A stretch of DNA of 64,000 nt. Source: Plasmodiophora brassicae. Lineage: Eukaryota > Endomyxa: Phytomyxea > Phytomyxea > Plasmodiophorida. Under the pieces are notes generated by a model, which was not told the origin of the DNA, did no database searches, and saw only the letters and a program-made list of their open reading frames with translations. The translations under genes were made by a program, and so were the position numbers. Location of the stretch: positions 434,001 through 498,000 of the forward strand of contig CP145428.1 in NCBI GenBank assembly GCA_036867785.1. Direction: 5' to 3'. Below are positions 21,751 through 33,272 of this stretch, piece after piece (position 1 is the first letter of the stretch; every line of letters begins with the position of its first letter).

Positions 21751-22782
21751 TTACGTGAGCAGTCGCTTGAGCGCCGCCAGGAACGGATCGCGATAGTTCT
21801 TCACGACGGCCGTGGCGCCCATCAGGACGATGAACATCGTACCCGTCAGCTGGATGACCCTTATCCGGTTCTCCCGGCGCCGGCACAGCATGCGTTCGCG
21901 ACGCTGAAGGGCCTGACGTCGAACGGGGAACGTCTTCAGCGTGCTGTGCAGGCCGTCGTCCGGGATGTCCGCCCTGCTGACGGCGTGCGATCGCATCGGG
22001 AGCCGCACCTCGTCCGCGTCCGCATAGCAGATCTGGTGCACGACGTCCTGGAACATGTACCGGATGTACAACTGCTTGTCGGGCGCGTGCGGGCACGGGT
22101 CGAAGAACCCGTCGAGGAAGATCTTCGTGCGCGAGTGGTCGACGAGCTCGGACCCCTGGACCATGCACTGCACCGGGATCGTCACGTCGATGCACGACGC
22201 CACCGGGCGGTCCAGGGCGCCCCGGTGCCTCAGGTCGCCGTACAGCGCCTTGAGAATCACGACGCCGCCGCGACTCGACTCGATCATGCGCAGCGCGGTC
22301 ACCGTCTCAGACATGTTTGCAACCTGCACGACCAGGCCGAGCGTCAGGACGAGCGCCGCAGCCCGTCGAGTACGTACCATGTTGGCGGCACGTTCGCGTA
22401 GCTCGGCGACGACCTCGTTGATCTCGGCTTCGGGCACGTCCCGCTTGCCGTGCTGGAGGTCGTAGAGCAGGCGATGGTACCGGTCGCGCAGGACGCTGCC
22501 GGCGGACGTGATGCGATGGAACCGGTCCTTATCGTACGCGTTCGTCGCCGCGGCCGCGCGATCCGGATGGAACTTCTTCACCAGCTGCCGGTACGCGCGC
22601 TGGACCTCGTCGGCGGACGCCCCGACATCCAACCCCAGGATCGCGTACGCGTCGTCGTCAATCTCGTCGCCGTCTTCGTCGTCGTCGTCGTCGTCGTCAT
22701 CACCCACCGCGACCGGCGCCTTGGCGACGACCTCGTCGAGGTGGTGGCGATCGTCGTCGTCGCCGCCCACGCCGACGACCAT
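21751..22782 (-). CDS. DNAJC11-like J-domain membrane protein
   Basis: A single exon of 343 residues from ATG 22780-22782. After a poly-Asp stretch (about 30-45) comes a J domain (about 48-112, AYAILGLDVGASADEVQRAY, with the Hsp70-stimulating HPD in KKFHPDR). Later comes the DUF3395-type segment of DNAJC11 (CIDVTIPVQCMVQGSELVDH, FFDPCPHAPDKQLYIRYMFQ, LPMRSHAV). A hydrophobic segment lies near the end (VIQLTGTMFIVLMGATAVV). DNAJC11 belongs to the outer-membrane part of the MICOS/MIB complex that shapes mitochondrial cristae. Human DNAJC11 has about 559 residues, so this is a shortened form with less middle region. Confidence 0.75.
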   Translation of the reverse strand: MVVGVGGDDDDRHHLDEVVAKAPVAVGDDDDDDDDEDGDEIDDDAYAILGLDVGASADEVQRAYRQLVKKFHPDRAAAATNAYDKDRFHRITSAGSVLRDRYHRLLYDLQHGKRDVPEAEINEVVAELRERAANMVRTRRAAALVLTLGLVVQVANMSETVTALRMIESSRGGVVILKALYGDLRHRGALDRPVASCIDVTIPVQCMVQGSELVDHSRTKIFLDGFFDPCPHAPDKQLYIRYMFQDVVHQICYADADEVRLPMRSHAVSRADIPDDGLHSTLKTFPVRRQALQRRERMLCRRRENRIRVIQLTGTMFIVLMGATAVVKNYRDPFLAALKRLLT

Positions 22783-23098
22783 CCGCGGAAAACCCGCCGC
22801 CCCCGCTGCCTCCCCGAAACAACAAATTGACGACAAAGTTGTCACAGAAATCACGACGCGGGAGCCGAACAACACCTCACAGTCGCCCGGCGCTCGTCAC
22901 GTCACTCAGACCCGCGACTCGCAGTCGGAAAACGGTAGGCGAAAAAAACAACGCGGCCCAAAACCATCGCGGAATCGACCAGGAAGAGGAAACGCGATCA
23001 CCTGCGAACCCCACTTACGTACGAACAGGTGGAACAGCGCAGTCTGTGTGCCAGCGACGCGATAAAGGTGATGAAGCGATTTCCGTTGTGTATAATTA

Positions 23099-24399
23099 TT
23101 ACGCAGCGGTACCCGATGGAGGCCGGCGGTCGATGAGGACGTGGCCGATGCCATCAAAGGTGAACTCTTGCGCGCCGTCCGAGACGGTGAGGCCGCTGAT
23201 CGCTTGGATACCGGGTGCGAGCCCGGCGAACCGCGTGCCGATGACGATGCTCTGGCCCTTTAGCAGCCGGTCGACCCGCTGGAACGACGATTAGAACAAG
23301 GAGGTGCCAATCGCCGGAGAACGTCGCACCGTACCCAGCGCATGCAGCCGGCGGGGCGCAATGTGGACAGGCGGTTCTTGTTGAATCGCAACTGGACGTT
23401 GCTCTTCTCGACCGGCGATGCATTCGTCAGACGGAACTGGACGTCAAAGACGGATTCCATCGGGACCCGAGAAGGGCAGCGTGCGACGGTCACGGTGAGA
23501 TCGCTTGGCGCTAGGCACGCGGCGGGAGGCGACAGAATGCACCCCGATTCACCTAACACATAATCAGCGGTAGATGGGCGCACTGGCCACAAGCGAAGCG
23601 AACCGCTGGCGAGCTGGTGCCATTTGATCTGGAACTTGCCGCTCAAAGGGATGACGGCAGCGGACCCATCGTCGAATAGGTCCGGCCGCCACCGGACAGC
23701 GGACGAGAACGAACACGCATGGCCGGTACCCAGAACAACTTCCCTATCAACGGAACGTTCAGAACCACAACCCGGAACGCAGCGGGTGACGTACTCGCGG
23801 CATAAATCGTCGACGACAAACTGTCCGGGAGCGGGCAGGTTTATCAGCGGGTTCGCAACGAACTGAACGGATTCGATGGCGACGTTGGACTGGATCTGAT
23901 TCGTCAGCTCGAGGCCGGCGAGGAACCTGCCGACGCCGACATTGATGACCTTGGTGATGACGGCGAACGGGGCCTGCGTCTGGAACTTGAAGACGCGCGT
24001 CACCGACATCGGCTTGTCGTCGTGCGTCCTGTAGTCGATCGCGCAGATCATGTGATGCAGGCCGATGATCGTGACGCGATGCGCGACGACGAACTCGCGC
24101 GTCTGTCCGACGCCCATGGTGGCGCCGACGACGCTGCTATCGTCCAGGACTGCCTCAGCGCCTCCGGCCTTCATCGCCAGGCGAACAGAGACGCCGGCAA
24201 CAGGCGACGACGTCGTCGCGCCGACGCTGACGAACGCGCGCAGGACCTCGCCGGCGTAAACGGTCCCGAAATCGGTGCAGATCGTCACGCAATCGGGGCC
24301 GGGAGACGACAGGCGCCCAGTCACCAGCGTCGGCGACTGCAGGCGACGCACACGGACGGCGAACGCGCCGGCGCTCGGCGCATTGGCCGGCGATGCCAT
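23099..24399 (-). CDS. TRAPPC13: TRAPP complex subunit 13
   Basis: Two exons (23335-24399 and 23099-23278, 56-nt intron) give 414 residues, almost the human length. The arrestin-like beta-sandwich pattern of TRAPPC13 (DUF974) is followed throughout: CTDFGTVYAGEVLRAFVSVG, VTIIGLHHMICAIDYRTHDD, MSVTRVFKFQTQAPFAVITK and FLAGLELTNQIQSNVAIESV, ending VSDGAQEFTFDGIGHVLIDR. TRAPP is a multisubunit GEF for Rab1/Rab11 in Golgi and autophagy traffic. The start is the first ATG (MASPANAPSAG). Confidence 0.85.
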
Positions 24400-24595
24400 C
24401 CTGGACCGGAGCAATATCCGAATGAGCCGTGAGTGGGGATCCGGCGGTCACACAGGGCGACGTAAAAATAGGCACCGCTTGCACTGGCGACGTGTCGATG
24501 AGCTGCACGGGACACGTCGTCTTCTGTGCAGCGGCAGGACGGCCCGGTGGGAACGCGTTTGGTACGGCGGTGGGCAAAAATACATGCGACCAGAA

Positions 24596-24668
24596 TGAGG
24601 GGTATGCGATTTGAACGCATGACCTTGGGGTCTGGAATCCCACGCGCTGCCAGCTGCGCCAACCCCCC
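24596..24668 (-). tRNA. tRNA-Trp(CCA), copy 1
   Basis: A complete cloverleaf on the minus strand. The acceptor stem GGGGGGT/ACCCCTC has one wobble, the A box is TGGCGCAGCTGG, the anticodon loop is TTCCAGA (anticodon CCA), and the T arm is ATGCG-TTCAAAT-CGCAT. The discriminator is A. The last pair of the anticodon stem is an A-C mismatch, shared with copy 2. Confidence 0.9.
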
Positions 24669-24782
24669 GTTAGCGACGGTTCGCACGGTTCGCATTGGGG
24701 ATTCGCCGTAGATGGCCTGCTGGAACGGCACTTGACCTGTCCCGCTGGTGGAGCAAAACGTGTTCTCTGATGGGCAGTCTGT

Positions 24783-24830
24783 GGGGTATGCAATTAATCC
24801 CACGCGCTACCAGCTGCGCGCGCCAACCCG
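24783..24830 (-). pseudogene. tRNA-Trp remnant
   Basis: This keeps the tRNA-Trp acceptor end, D arm and start of the anticodon stem, but the anticodon loop to T arm is deleted. It lies between the two whole genes. Confidence 0.6.
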
Positions 24831-25401
24831 TCATGCATGCCGGCTGTTCCCGCAGAGGCGCATACCAACGACTGCGCCTGATCAGTGATCAGTAACTGTC
24901 AAAATCTTCTATTAGCTGAACCCCAGCTCGCGCAATTACCGTACTGATACGGTGCCGACACTAGCTGACCTCGGCAGACTCAGGGCTGTCGGTCTCCTCG
25001 CGTGGTTCGTACTGATGGGAATCCAATCCTACACGGTAGCTTGGTCAGGATGACTACCGTGGGATGGAACGGACCTTGATGGGCCAACTGTTGGGCTTTC
25101 GGAGCCTGACGCTTTCGGCCATTCCTGAACGCAGGACACAGCGTGGGACAACCAATTAGTCATTTTTCCCGAAGCGCATTCATGTTCTTTCAGCCATGGC
25201 CGTATGGCACGTCGAGGCAATCTAGGTAGGCAGCGGAACGGCGCACTGGCGGCTGCCTGCTGAGCACAGTTGTCGGCCTTCTAGACAGCGGGCTTCCTCG
25301 ATGTTGTGCGGATGCGGTTACGGCGACACGAACAGAAACCCGCATCGGCGGACTGTGGCATCTGCGGAGTGCGAGCTGCAGCCCGGCAAAAAAGCGTGCT
25401 G

Positions 25402-25474
25402 TGAGGGGTATGCGATTTGAACGCATGACCTTGGGGTCTGGAATCCCACGCGCTGCCAACTGCGCCAACCCCCC
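25402..25474 (-). tRNA. tRNA-Trp(CCA), copy 2
   Basis: Identical to copy 1 over 73 nt except one base in the D loop (CAGTTGG instead of CAGCTGG). It keeps the CCA anticodon and both internal promoter boxes. The high identity points to recent duplication or gene conversion. Confidence 0.9.
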
Positions 25475-26034
25475 GGAGCTGTGCAACAATGCATGCAGAC
25501 CCAGTTAGGGTGATACGAGAGCGGAACACTTGCGGTAATGGCGTTCCCAGAAATGACGCATCACATTATGATGTTTCTCCTCGCAGCCAGGGGCGGATTA
25601 ATGACCGCCATCAGAAGCACCACGTGGGACCTCATGTCGCGCACCGAGTGATCCAGGAACCGGGGGCCTGTAAAAATACAGTACTGGGCACACAACGAAT
25701 GCAAAATCGTTCACCAATCACCACGGACGGCTTCGCGAGTTATCGAATGGACGAAAAATGCCCAGCACTCGGTGAAAGGCAGCATTATCACACCGCGCTC
25801 GGCGCATGACGGCTCGTGGGAATCTGCGCGAACCCATGTGCGCCCGTGGCCAGCGAGCTGCACACACGGGAAACAGCGCCGAGCTGCTGCGCTGTTTCCA
25901 GGGACGGGTTGGGCACTTCTAAAAAAAGGCATGGGACGGGTCGCGCCCTGCCGTCCCCGGCCCAACCGGCGCAGTGGGCAACGCAGATCGGCTGTCATCC
26001 TCGGCCCTGGTCCTGTTTGACTGACGTCGATGTC
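25475..26034. other. Gap without gene
   Basis: No supported coding sequence is seen before the DHHC gene. Confidence 0.5.
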
Positions 26035-27140
26035 ATGGTGGTGACGTCGTCCGACGTCCGCCGGCACGGCCTGTCCTGGCCGTTATCCCTACACCAAGTC
26101 CTGTCCTGGGTCGGCATCGTCTACACCGTCGCGCTCTACCTTGTCGCAGTCGACTGGACGATCGTCGACCTCGTCATCTTCTGCTGCATCTTCGCCGTCG
26201 GCCTGGCCGCGTTCTTCATCACGTCGTTGGTCGACCCTGGCCGACCGCCCGACCCCGGCAACGACCCCGTCCGGTTCTGCCACGTGTGCAACCTGCACAT
26301 GTCGGAGGCCACGAAACATTGCCGCATCTGCAACAAGTGCATACCCAGCTTCGACCATCATTGTGTACGTCCGCTGTCGTCGCCCGCGACGAGCCGCATG
26401 CGCGCCCGTCTGACATCATACCAACCAACAGCTGTACCTGAACACGTGCATCGGCGGGCGGAATTACCGCCCGTTCTTCCTACTCGTCACGATGTGCACG
26501 GCGCTGCTGTCCATGTACCTCGTACAGGTCGGCGTCATTCTAATAACGGGCAGTAACGACGCCCGCGTCACCGATTTCGTGCATCGGGTACGGTCGTCAT
26601 GTGACACGAGCGTCTCCGTTGCCTGATCACCACCCGTTTCTTCAGTCCATCTTTGGCACGATGCAGACGTACTTCCTGTGCCTTGGGATGCTGTCGCTCG
26701 TCCCGCTTGGGCTGTTCTTCATGGTAGCCTCGTTGCTGTGCTTCCATATTTACATCGGCGTGCTCGGCATCAGCACGTACGCGTGGATCGTCGGGCAGAG
26801 GGATGCCCCTCCCGTTCTGGAGCTGGCGCAGCCGTCGCCGAAGCGCATGGAGGAGATCGAGGCGAGGAGACAGGAAGTGTACGCGCAGTGGTTAAAGCAG
26901 AGCGAGCATCGCACGAAATCACGGTCGGGCCCGTCCCACTCTGCGGTTTCGTCGAGCGCTCAGGGCGCCGTTCCTGGTCCTGCGCTTGCCTATCCGCCTC
27001 TTCGATATGCGCCGAGCGACGACCACCCGGCGGTACCTCGAAGTCGCAGCGAATCGCTGATCGAGGACGTTCTGGGCGTTGAACTCGAGGTGACCGAAGG
27101 CGATCCAGTGCCGTACGCCGCTCGCGAAGCGAACGCCTGA
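26035..27140 (+). CDS. DHHC-type palmitoyltransferase
   Basis: Three exons (26035-26364, 26432-26587, 26646-27140; introns 67 and 58 nt) give 326 residues. Two membrane segments come first (VLSWVGIVYTVALYLVAVDW; IVDLVIFCCIFAVGLAAFFI). Then comes the Cys-rich domain FCHVCNLHMSEATKHCRICN ending in the catalytic DHHC, followed by NTCIGGRNYRPFF and two more membrane segments. The C-terminal tail of about 110 residues is polar and Ser/Pro-rich. It transfers palmitate to cytosolic Cys of membrane proteins. The two G alpha genes nearby have N-terminal Cys pairs, typical substrates, though a link is only inference. Confidence 0.92.
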
Positions 27141-27198
27141 CCGAGGCTTCATACTGTACCTATGAACACCTGGTAATATATTCTATTCATCGAGACGG

Positions 27199-28758
27199 TT
27201 ATAACAGCCCGTCGGATTTCAGCTGCCTGCGAATCATGATGTCGTGCACGCTCAGGAACACGTGCTGGACGTTGTTCCTGTCGACGGCGGTCGTGAAATA
27301 GAAGTGCACGGGCCTGCGCGGGACGTTCATCGCCTGGAACACGCGCGTTGCCGTCCGAAGGTACAGCGCCTTCATGTAGTCGCAGGCGGAGTCGTACGAC
27401 CCGTCGCCGTCGTAATCGTCCACGTAGTCCTTGAAGGGCACCACCTGCAGCTTCTCCCTGAACATGTCTGCGAATCTGTTAGGCTCGGAACGACCAGGCT
27501 GTCTGGGTGTGCACCCGTACCGCACTTGTTGAAGAAGACGACGATCCTGCCAGAGGCGTCAGGCGCTGTTTGAAGGAATTCATCCGGAAACGGTACCTAC
27601 CCGGTATTCGCTAATAGCGGTGACGAGCAGATCTGCTCGAAGACTTTTAGAGCCTCCAGCATGCGCGATGTCTTGTTGTCCTAAGCAGCACACCGAATCT
27701 GGGACCCCGGCGCGGCACGTTCACGCCTGGTGACACGACGATACCTCGGAGCAACACTGGTTGTAGTCCGACAGGCCGACCACGAACATGATGATGCTGG
27801 CCGAGCTGAAATGATGAATCCATTTGCGCCTCTCGCTTCGTTGCCCGCCAACGTCCACGATCCGCACCTCTGTCCAAGGCATCAGCGGAACCGCGTCGCA
27901 GCCGTGTCTTACTGCTAAACGCCTACCTGAATCTAAGCCGTTTACAGTGCAGGAGATGATCTGGTCGGTTACGCCAATGGTCTTCGCCCGCCAGCGCACG
28001 ATATCGTCCTCGGTCGGCAACCACGACTCCTGGCAGATCGCCCCGATCTTGTCGAAGAAGTATGCGGCGTGCGATCCCAGATGGAACTCACCGCGATACT
28101 CGTACACCTATACAGCAAAGACGTGACGATCCGTTCGAGAGCGACCCGCGTCCCGTTGCTGTCTACCAGCCTGATCGACGCATTTGCCCAGAGAGTCATA
28201 ATGATGACGGCAATGGCCTCGTCGACGACGGGCGGCATGCCCGAAAACGCCCATTGCGATACCTCGTACCGGGCGTGGTCGACGCGTGGTGGGAGTTGGG
28301 CGAAGGTGGCGCTAATGCCCTTCTCCTTCGCGATCTTGTCGATAACGTTGACATTGGACGACGCGGCGACCAACCTATACATGTCGTGGACGATCATGTC
28401 GTGGATCAGCTGTCGGATCATGACCAGTTCCCCATGGGCGTACGGGGCCCCATGCAGAATCCGTAATTGTTTGCAGAAGGTACTCTGCGGGGCAAGGATG
28501 CATTCAGACGACGACGTCGGCGAGTGCTGGCGCATCGCCGTCACCTTGCCGGAGTCCCCGATACCTATGACGGTCAAGAGTACTTTAGATTGTGGCGTGC
28601 CGGATTCTCCTGGATCGGTTACCCAGGAACAGCGCGACGGGAATACTCGCTGCTCGTTTGCGTTCCTGTTCCAGCGTCCTGTTGATGGTTCTCGTCATCT
28701 GGCCATCGCCGGGCAAAGACGGAGCCACTCGTGCCCCATCGGAGAAGCAGCAGCTCAT
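27199..28758 (-). CDS. Heterotrimeric G protein alpha subunit 1
   Basis: A gene of about eight exons with 40-66 nt introns. It starts MSCCFSDG at 28756-28758 and stops TAA at 27199. The P loop is split by an intron and reads GIGDSGKST when joined. Then come TFAQLPPRVDHARYEVSQW, LVYEYRGEFHLGSHAAYFFD, switch I with catalytic Arg (RWRAKTIGV), switch II DVGGQRSERRKW with catalytic Gln, and NKCD, also split by an intron. The C-terminus is DIMIRRQLKSDGLL. The Cys pair at positions 3-4 suggests palmitoylation; there is no MGxxxS myristoylation signal. It is a membrane-bound switch for GPCR signalling. The second G alpha (31.2-32.8 kb) is a paralogue with introns at the same places. Confidence 0.9.
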
Positions 28759-28834
28759 AGATACATTTAGTAGGTACACCGATCGGGATCGAGTTCGGCA
28801 TTGCCAGCAGAACCACCTATATGTAGTTAGTTGA

Positions 28835-30076
28835 TCATCTGTTTAATAGCGTGCTTCGCCATCTCTGGAAGATCGCATGCGTTCGATGCATCCTGGCCAG
28901 ACGCGACAACTCGAACAGTGCGAATCGGACCGCTGTCTGCGCCACCCAGGTCCGGACGACGGCGCTCTTGACGGCGCCCACCCGCCATTGCTCCAGCCCC
29001 AACCCGTTCGTTAGCTTCGTCACCACCGAGTCCACCCTGTGCCGTGATCGGCGTGAATCGTTCGCGAACTGCTTCCAGACGTTGAACACGGACGCGGTCA
29101 CTCGGTGGAGGTGGCACGCCGTTCTCCAGTGCCGGACGACAGGACGGATCGTTACGGCCCACCGGACGCGTCGGCAGGCCATTTCCAGCCGGTGCGCGTA
29201 CCGCTCCCCCATTCTTCGATCGCGAACGAACCGCTCCCAGGCTCGCCAGCACCCGCGGCGCCGTTGGCGTACGCCAACGCTCTCGACGATCTCAACTGCG
29301 AGCGCGATCTTCGACTGTACCCGCAGCCGGGTTCGCCACCGTGTCAGCGCCCGCCGGCCGAGGTTCAGCGCGTACCGCCTGTCGACGATCTCGTCGCACT
29401 CCCTCATGGCGTCCACCATGCCGCGCCACGTGCCGATCGCGACCCGCGCCAGCATCACGTCCCGGCGCATCCGCCCCGCCCATTGCCTCTGCGAGGTTGC
29501 CAGCGCTCGTCGCAGTACTCTACATTAGCGCCCGCATCATATATCAAAACTCCGGAACTGCAACGCGCGATTTTCTGTCGACCTCATGTCACGGACTGAC
29601 GTCTGGCGCCAGCGACGCAGTGCGCACCGGGCGTGCACCCGGGTACACGCACCCAGCAGTCGGCGGCACGACAAGTGCAGGCGCCAGGTGCGGAGGAGGG
29701 TCCGTTGAAGACCGCGACTGGCCTGGCGGCGTTGCCAACGTCGGAATGCGTGGGCAAGCACTGGAGGCACCTCGTGACGATCCGCGATCTGTTCGGACAA
29801 GGCGAGGTTGTACGACCGGAGCCAGACGGTTAAAGTGCAGCGCGTCGCGTGCCGCCGGTGATGGAGACGAGCGAGGAGGTGCTGAGCGGTACAACGTTGC
29901 GCGAACTGGTGCCAGGCCGTGAAGACGGAGGCGAGCGAATGCGCCTGGCCCGGGATGGATCTCGAAGCGACTCGCCCCAGGTACACGATGATCCACTTTT
30001 GTAGGCACCAGTGCAGGACGCGGAGTCGCTTACGCGCCGGGCGACGAACGCCCTCGATCCGCGCCAACCGCTGCAT
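28835..30076 (-). CDS. Sfi1-like centrin-binding repeat protein
   Basis: Two exons (29583-30076 and 28835-29519; 63-nt intron) give 392 residues. The whole protein is Arg/Trp/His-rich helix with Trp at regular spacing: VLHWCLQKW, VFTAWHQFA, TVWLRSY, AFRRWQRRQ, LLRTWRLHL, ALRRWRQT, GTWRGMVD, LTRWRTRL, CWRAWERF, RHWRTACH, FNVWKQF, IFQRWRST. The spacing of roughly 23-35 residues with an aromatic/Leu-x-W core is the pattern of Sfi1 repeats, each of which binds one centrin at centrioles, basal bodies or spindle poles. The start is the first ATG (MQRLARIEG). No other domain is seen. Confidence 0.75.
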
Positions 30077-30142
30077 CGCTCCTGTGACGAATGCATGCTG
30101 AACCACACCGCAACCGGCCTCCTGTGTATTGCATAGCGATTG

Positions 30143-31044
30143 TCACGGATACGCCGCCCTCTCCTCCTGATCGATCATCGCTGCGACGTCACGCGGGTCG
30201 ACGGGTTGGGCTGGAGGAACGGAACGGAACCGCGACGTCAGGAGCCAACACAGGATAAAGAAGAATACGATGGCGACGAGAGCTGCCACGACGATAGTGA
30301 TAGTCCCGACCGATTTCCAGGTCATCACAGAGTACACCGGGTACATGGTCAATGACCACGCGGCGTTCACGGGCAGATACACCAGGAACACGCCGATCGG
30401 GAACACAATGTGCCCCAGCACGAACACGACGTTGTTCAGGATCTGCCATGACGACCTTCAAACCTCGTTAGAATCAAGTCGTTACTCGACTTACTAGATC
30501 GACGACAATGAGGAATGTCAACGTGGCATGGTTCTGGATGCTGTTGACCTTGTCGATTTGGTTGTCGAACGTCCCATACGGATTGAGAATGGCCCAGTAC
30601 AGTACCTACGACAGGCACGCCATCATTCCAACATCAATTCGTCGACACTCATCCGACAACGTACAACGACAGTCAGGCTGATGGGAATAACGGTCTGGAT
30701 GAGGACGTAGGCGAACATGTTGACGCCAACGAGTGGGTCTTGTCCAACAAGGTGGCGTAACGTCGCGAACGCCACTGTAAGGAAATACCTAATATTGGGT
30801 TTACACTAGGGACCGTCGTCAGCATCCAGCAGGTTTACGCAAGGGTCATGAGGGCGTTCCAATAGGTGGCATAGATCAGGTAGTCCTGGGATAGTGACGC
30901 CGCCGTCACTGAGAAGAGAACGACGTAGAGGACGTACGTGGCACAGATGGTTCGAAACGCGCCTAGGAGCGGGATCCGCTCAGGAACGAGTCGAGACTCG
31001 AACAAGCGTGTCGTGTCGACGGCACCGGGGCGAAGACACCCCAT
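30143..31044 (-). CDS. Multi-pass membrane protein, Rolling-stone-like
   Basis: Four exons (30839-31044, 30665-30788, 30495-30605, 30143-30442; introns 50, 59 and 52 nt) join to 246 residues. It has about six membrane segments: TICATYVLYVVLFSV, LIYATYWNALMTLA, VNMFAYVLIQTVIPISL, HATLTFLIVVDL, NVVFVLGHIVFPIGVFLVYL and ITIVVAALVAIVFFFILCWL. Features such as YATYWN, then YWAILNPYG...FDNQIDKVN...NHA, parallel the Rolling stone / FAR-17a (AIG1) superfamily. Rolling stone acts in fly myoblast fusion; AIG1 proteins are lipid-ester hydrolases. The exact subfamily is unsure. The gene sits between two G alpha paralogues on the same strand. Confidence 0.6.
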
Positions 31045-31201
31045 GTCCGCCGCTTGGAACAAGACGACGTCGTCACGTGTGGCACAGTGATCTGTAGACC
31101 AGGTTCGTACAGTCACAGTCGACACAGTCGTTCTAGAACACACAGCAGCTTGCAATGAGGCATAGGTATTCGGACGATATTGGAACATAGGCCGGCGCTG
31201 T

Positions 31202-32787
31202 TCATATTAGCCCGTCGGAATTCAGCTGGCTGCGAACAATGATATCGCGGACGCTATAGAACACGTGCTGGACATTCTTCTTGTCGACGGCGGTGGTGAA
31301 GAAGAAGTTGACTACCCGTGACGATGGGCTCCTGCTTGTATGGAAAGCTCGCATAGCCGTTTGGCGGTACAGCGCCTCCATGTAGCCGCAAGCGGAGTCG
31401 TACGACCCATCGCCTTCGTAGCCCGCGACGTGATCCTTGAAAGGCGCGATTCGCAATTTGTCTTTGAAAAGATCTGACGAATTGACCGCATGTTGAATGC
31501 CGACAGTACTACTTCCACAAACCATTGCATTGGAGCTTACCGCATTTGTTGAAGAACACGACAATCCTACATGAATAGCAATTAGACATTTCACCTGAGG
31601 CTCCAGACCTGTTTACAGACGTACCCAACATTCGATAACGCAGGCGAAGAGCAGACTTCTTGGAAGACTCTCAAAGCCTCAAGCAACCGCGTTGTTTTAC
31701 CATCCTGCGTTGGGACAGCTATTACTTGAGAACCGTCGACCGTAATTGGTTTGAACGAGTGCAATATTACCTCGGGACATAACTGGTTGTAGTCGGATAG
31801 ACTCGCGACGTACATGATGATGCTGGCTGCACTGAACTGGTGCATCCATTTACGCCTCTCGCTTCGTTGCCCGCCAACGTCCACAATACGTATCTCTGTC
31901 CCAAATTAATCAATCAGTTTGCCATTTCCAACAAGATGTCTGCCTTGCCTGAGGCCACGCCGTCTATGACGCAGGCTATTTTCTGGTCCCACACTCCAAT
32001 TGTTTTAACCCGCCAGCGAACGATATCATCCTCGTTGGGGAGCCACGACGCCGAACAGATGGACCCGATTTTGTCAAAGAAATACTCGGCCTGCGGGCCC
32101 AGTTGAAGTTCCTCGCCATGTGTACATTCTGCATAAACCTGCAGGCGAGAAACGTTATCACTCGCGGGCAGCCCGGATACCTTGTCCTGTACCATTCTCA
32201 TCGTAGGGTCCGACCATAAAGTCATGACGATGTCCGCGATACCCTCGTCGACCACGGGCGGCAATGTTCCTGAGGACGCCCATTTGCGAACCTTGGCCCG
32301 GGCGTCGTTGACGTGGGCTGGAAATTCGACGCTTATGTCGGTAGCGAACTTCTTCAAAATCTTCTCCATGACGTCGGCGTTGGAAGAGGCGCTGACCAAC
32401 TTGCCGACGTCATGAACGATCAGGTTGTGGATCGATTGCTTGATGAGGACCAGTTCTTCCCGCGGGTACGGCACACCATGCAGAATTCGTAACTGTTTGC
32501 AGAACGTGGTCTTCCGATATAACTGAAGTCAGAGCCGTCGTCCCAGCAACCACGGAATATGCGATCACCTTGCCAGAGTCTCCGATACCTACAACGCCCG
32601 AACTCATGTTATAAATCTCGTGTCGCCACCAAGGCGGTCAGTTCAGACCTAAGAACAACGCTACGGGAGCGCATGCAGCACGTTCGCGGTCGTGCTCCAA
32701 CGCCCGGTTGATCTGTATGGACACGTTTCCATCGTCATTATGCCCCTCGGGTTTCACTCGACGCGACGTGACGGGGCAGCAGGCCAT
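31202..32787 (-). CDS. Heterotrimeric G protein alpha subunit 2
   Basis: A paralogue of the gene at 27.2-28.8 kb, with the same exon plan. It starts MACCPVTSRR at 32785-32787. The P loop is split by an intron and reads GIGDSGKTT. A phase-0 intron before it (about 48 nt) gives IYNMSSGVVGIGDSGK; this is the weakest junction. Then come LWSDPTMRM/VYAECTHGEELQLGPQ, switch I RWRVKTIGVWDQK, switch II DVGGQRSERRKWMHQF, ALRVFQEVCSSPALS and NKCD (split codon) followed by LFKDKLRIAPFKDH. It ends DIIVRSQLNSDGLI. Both catalytic residues (Arg and Gln) are present. It again has a Cys pair at 3-4 for palmitoylation. Confidence 0.88.
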
Positions 32788-33272
32788 ATCGGTATATAAG
32801 GCTGTACTCATACGAGATCGTGGTGGTCGACCGCCCTATTAAGGGCTACACAGGAACCCGGGCCCTTCTGCACCAAGGCGTCAATGGCAAATGTATAGGC
32901 ATCGTAGTGCAATACCTGGTCGAGCCTGCTTCCGGCCCGAAGCAGCTGCCAACAGAGCCCGATTTAGACAGTGCGAGCATCGTCATTGGCCGGAACATGT
33001 GTCGTCAGCGACATGTGGTGATGGCGGTCGTTTCGGCGTGCAGTATGCTGCTGTGCATTGCGGTTAACCGCAAGGAGGATTTCACACCGGATGTAAAGAG
33101 CGTGGACACGAAGGACGACAGGGCAAGGACTGCCAGCTGGCAAGTTGGCCTGTACTGGATAGCGTCAGGCATGCTCGCCGAAATAGTGAAACTTGCCAGC
33201 TCCAGAATCAATCAACACCCATATTTCCTCGATAGCGCCAGCATTACTGCCGCCCCCTTCTATCTTCTTCGG

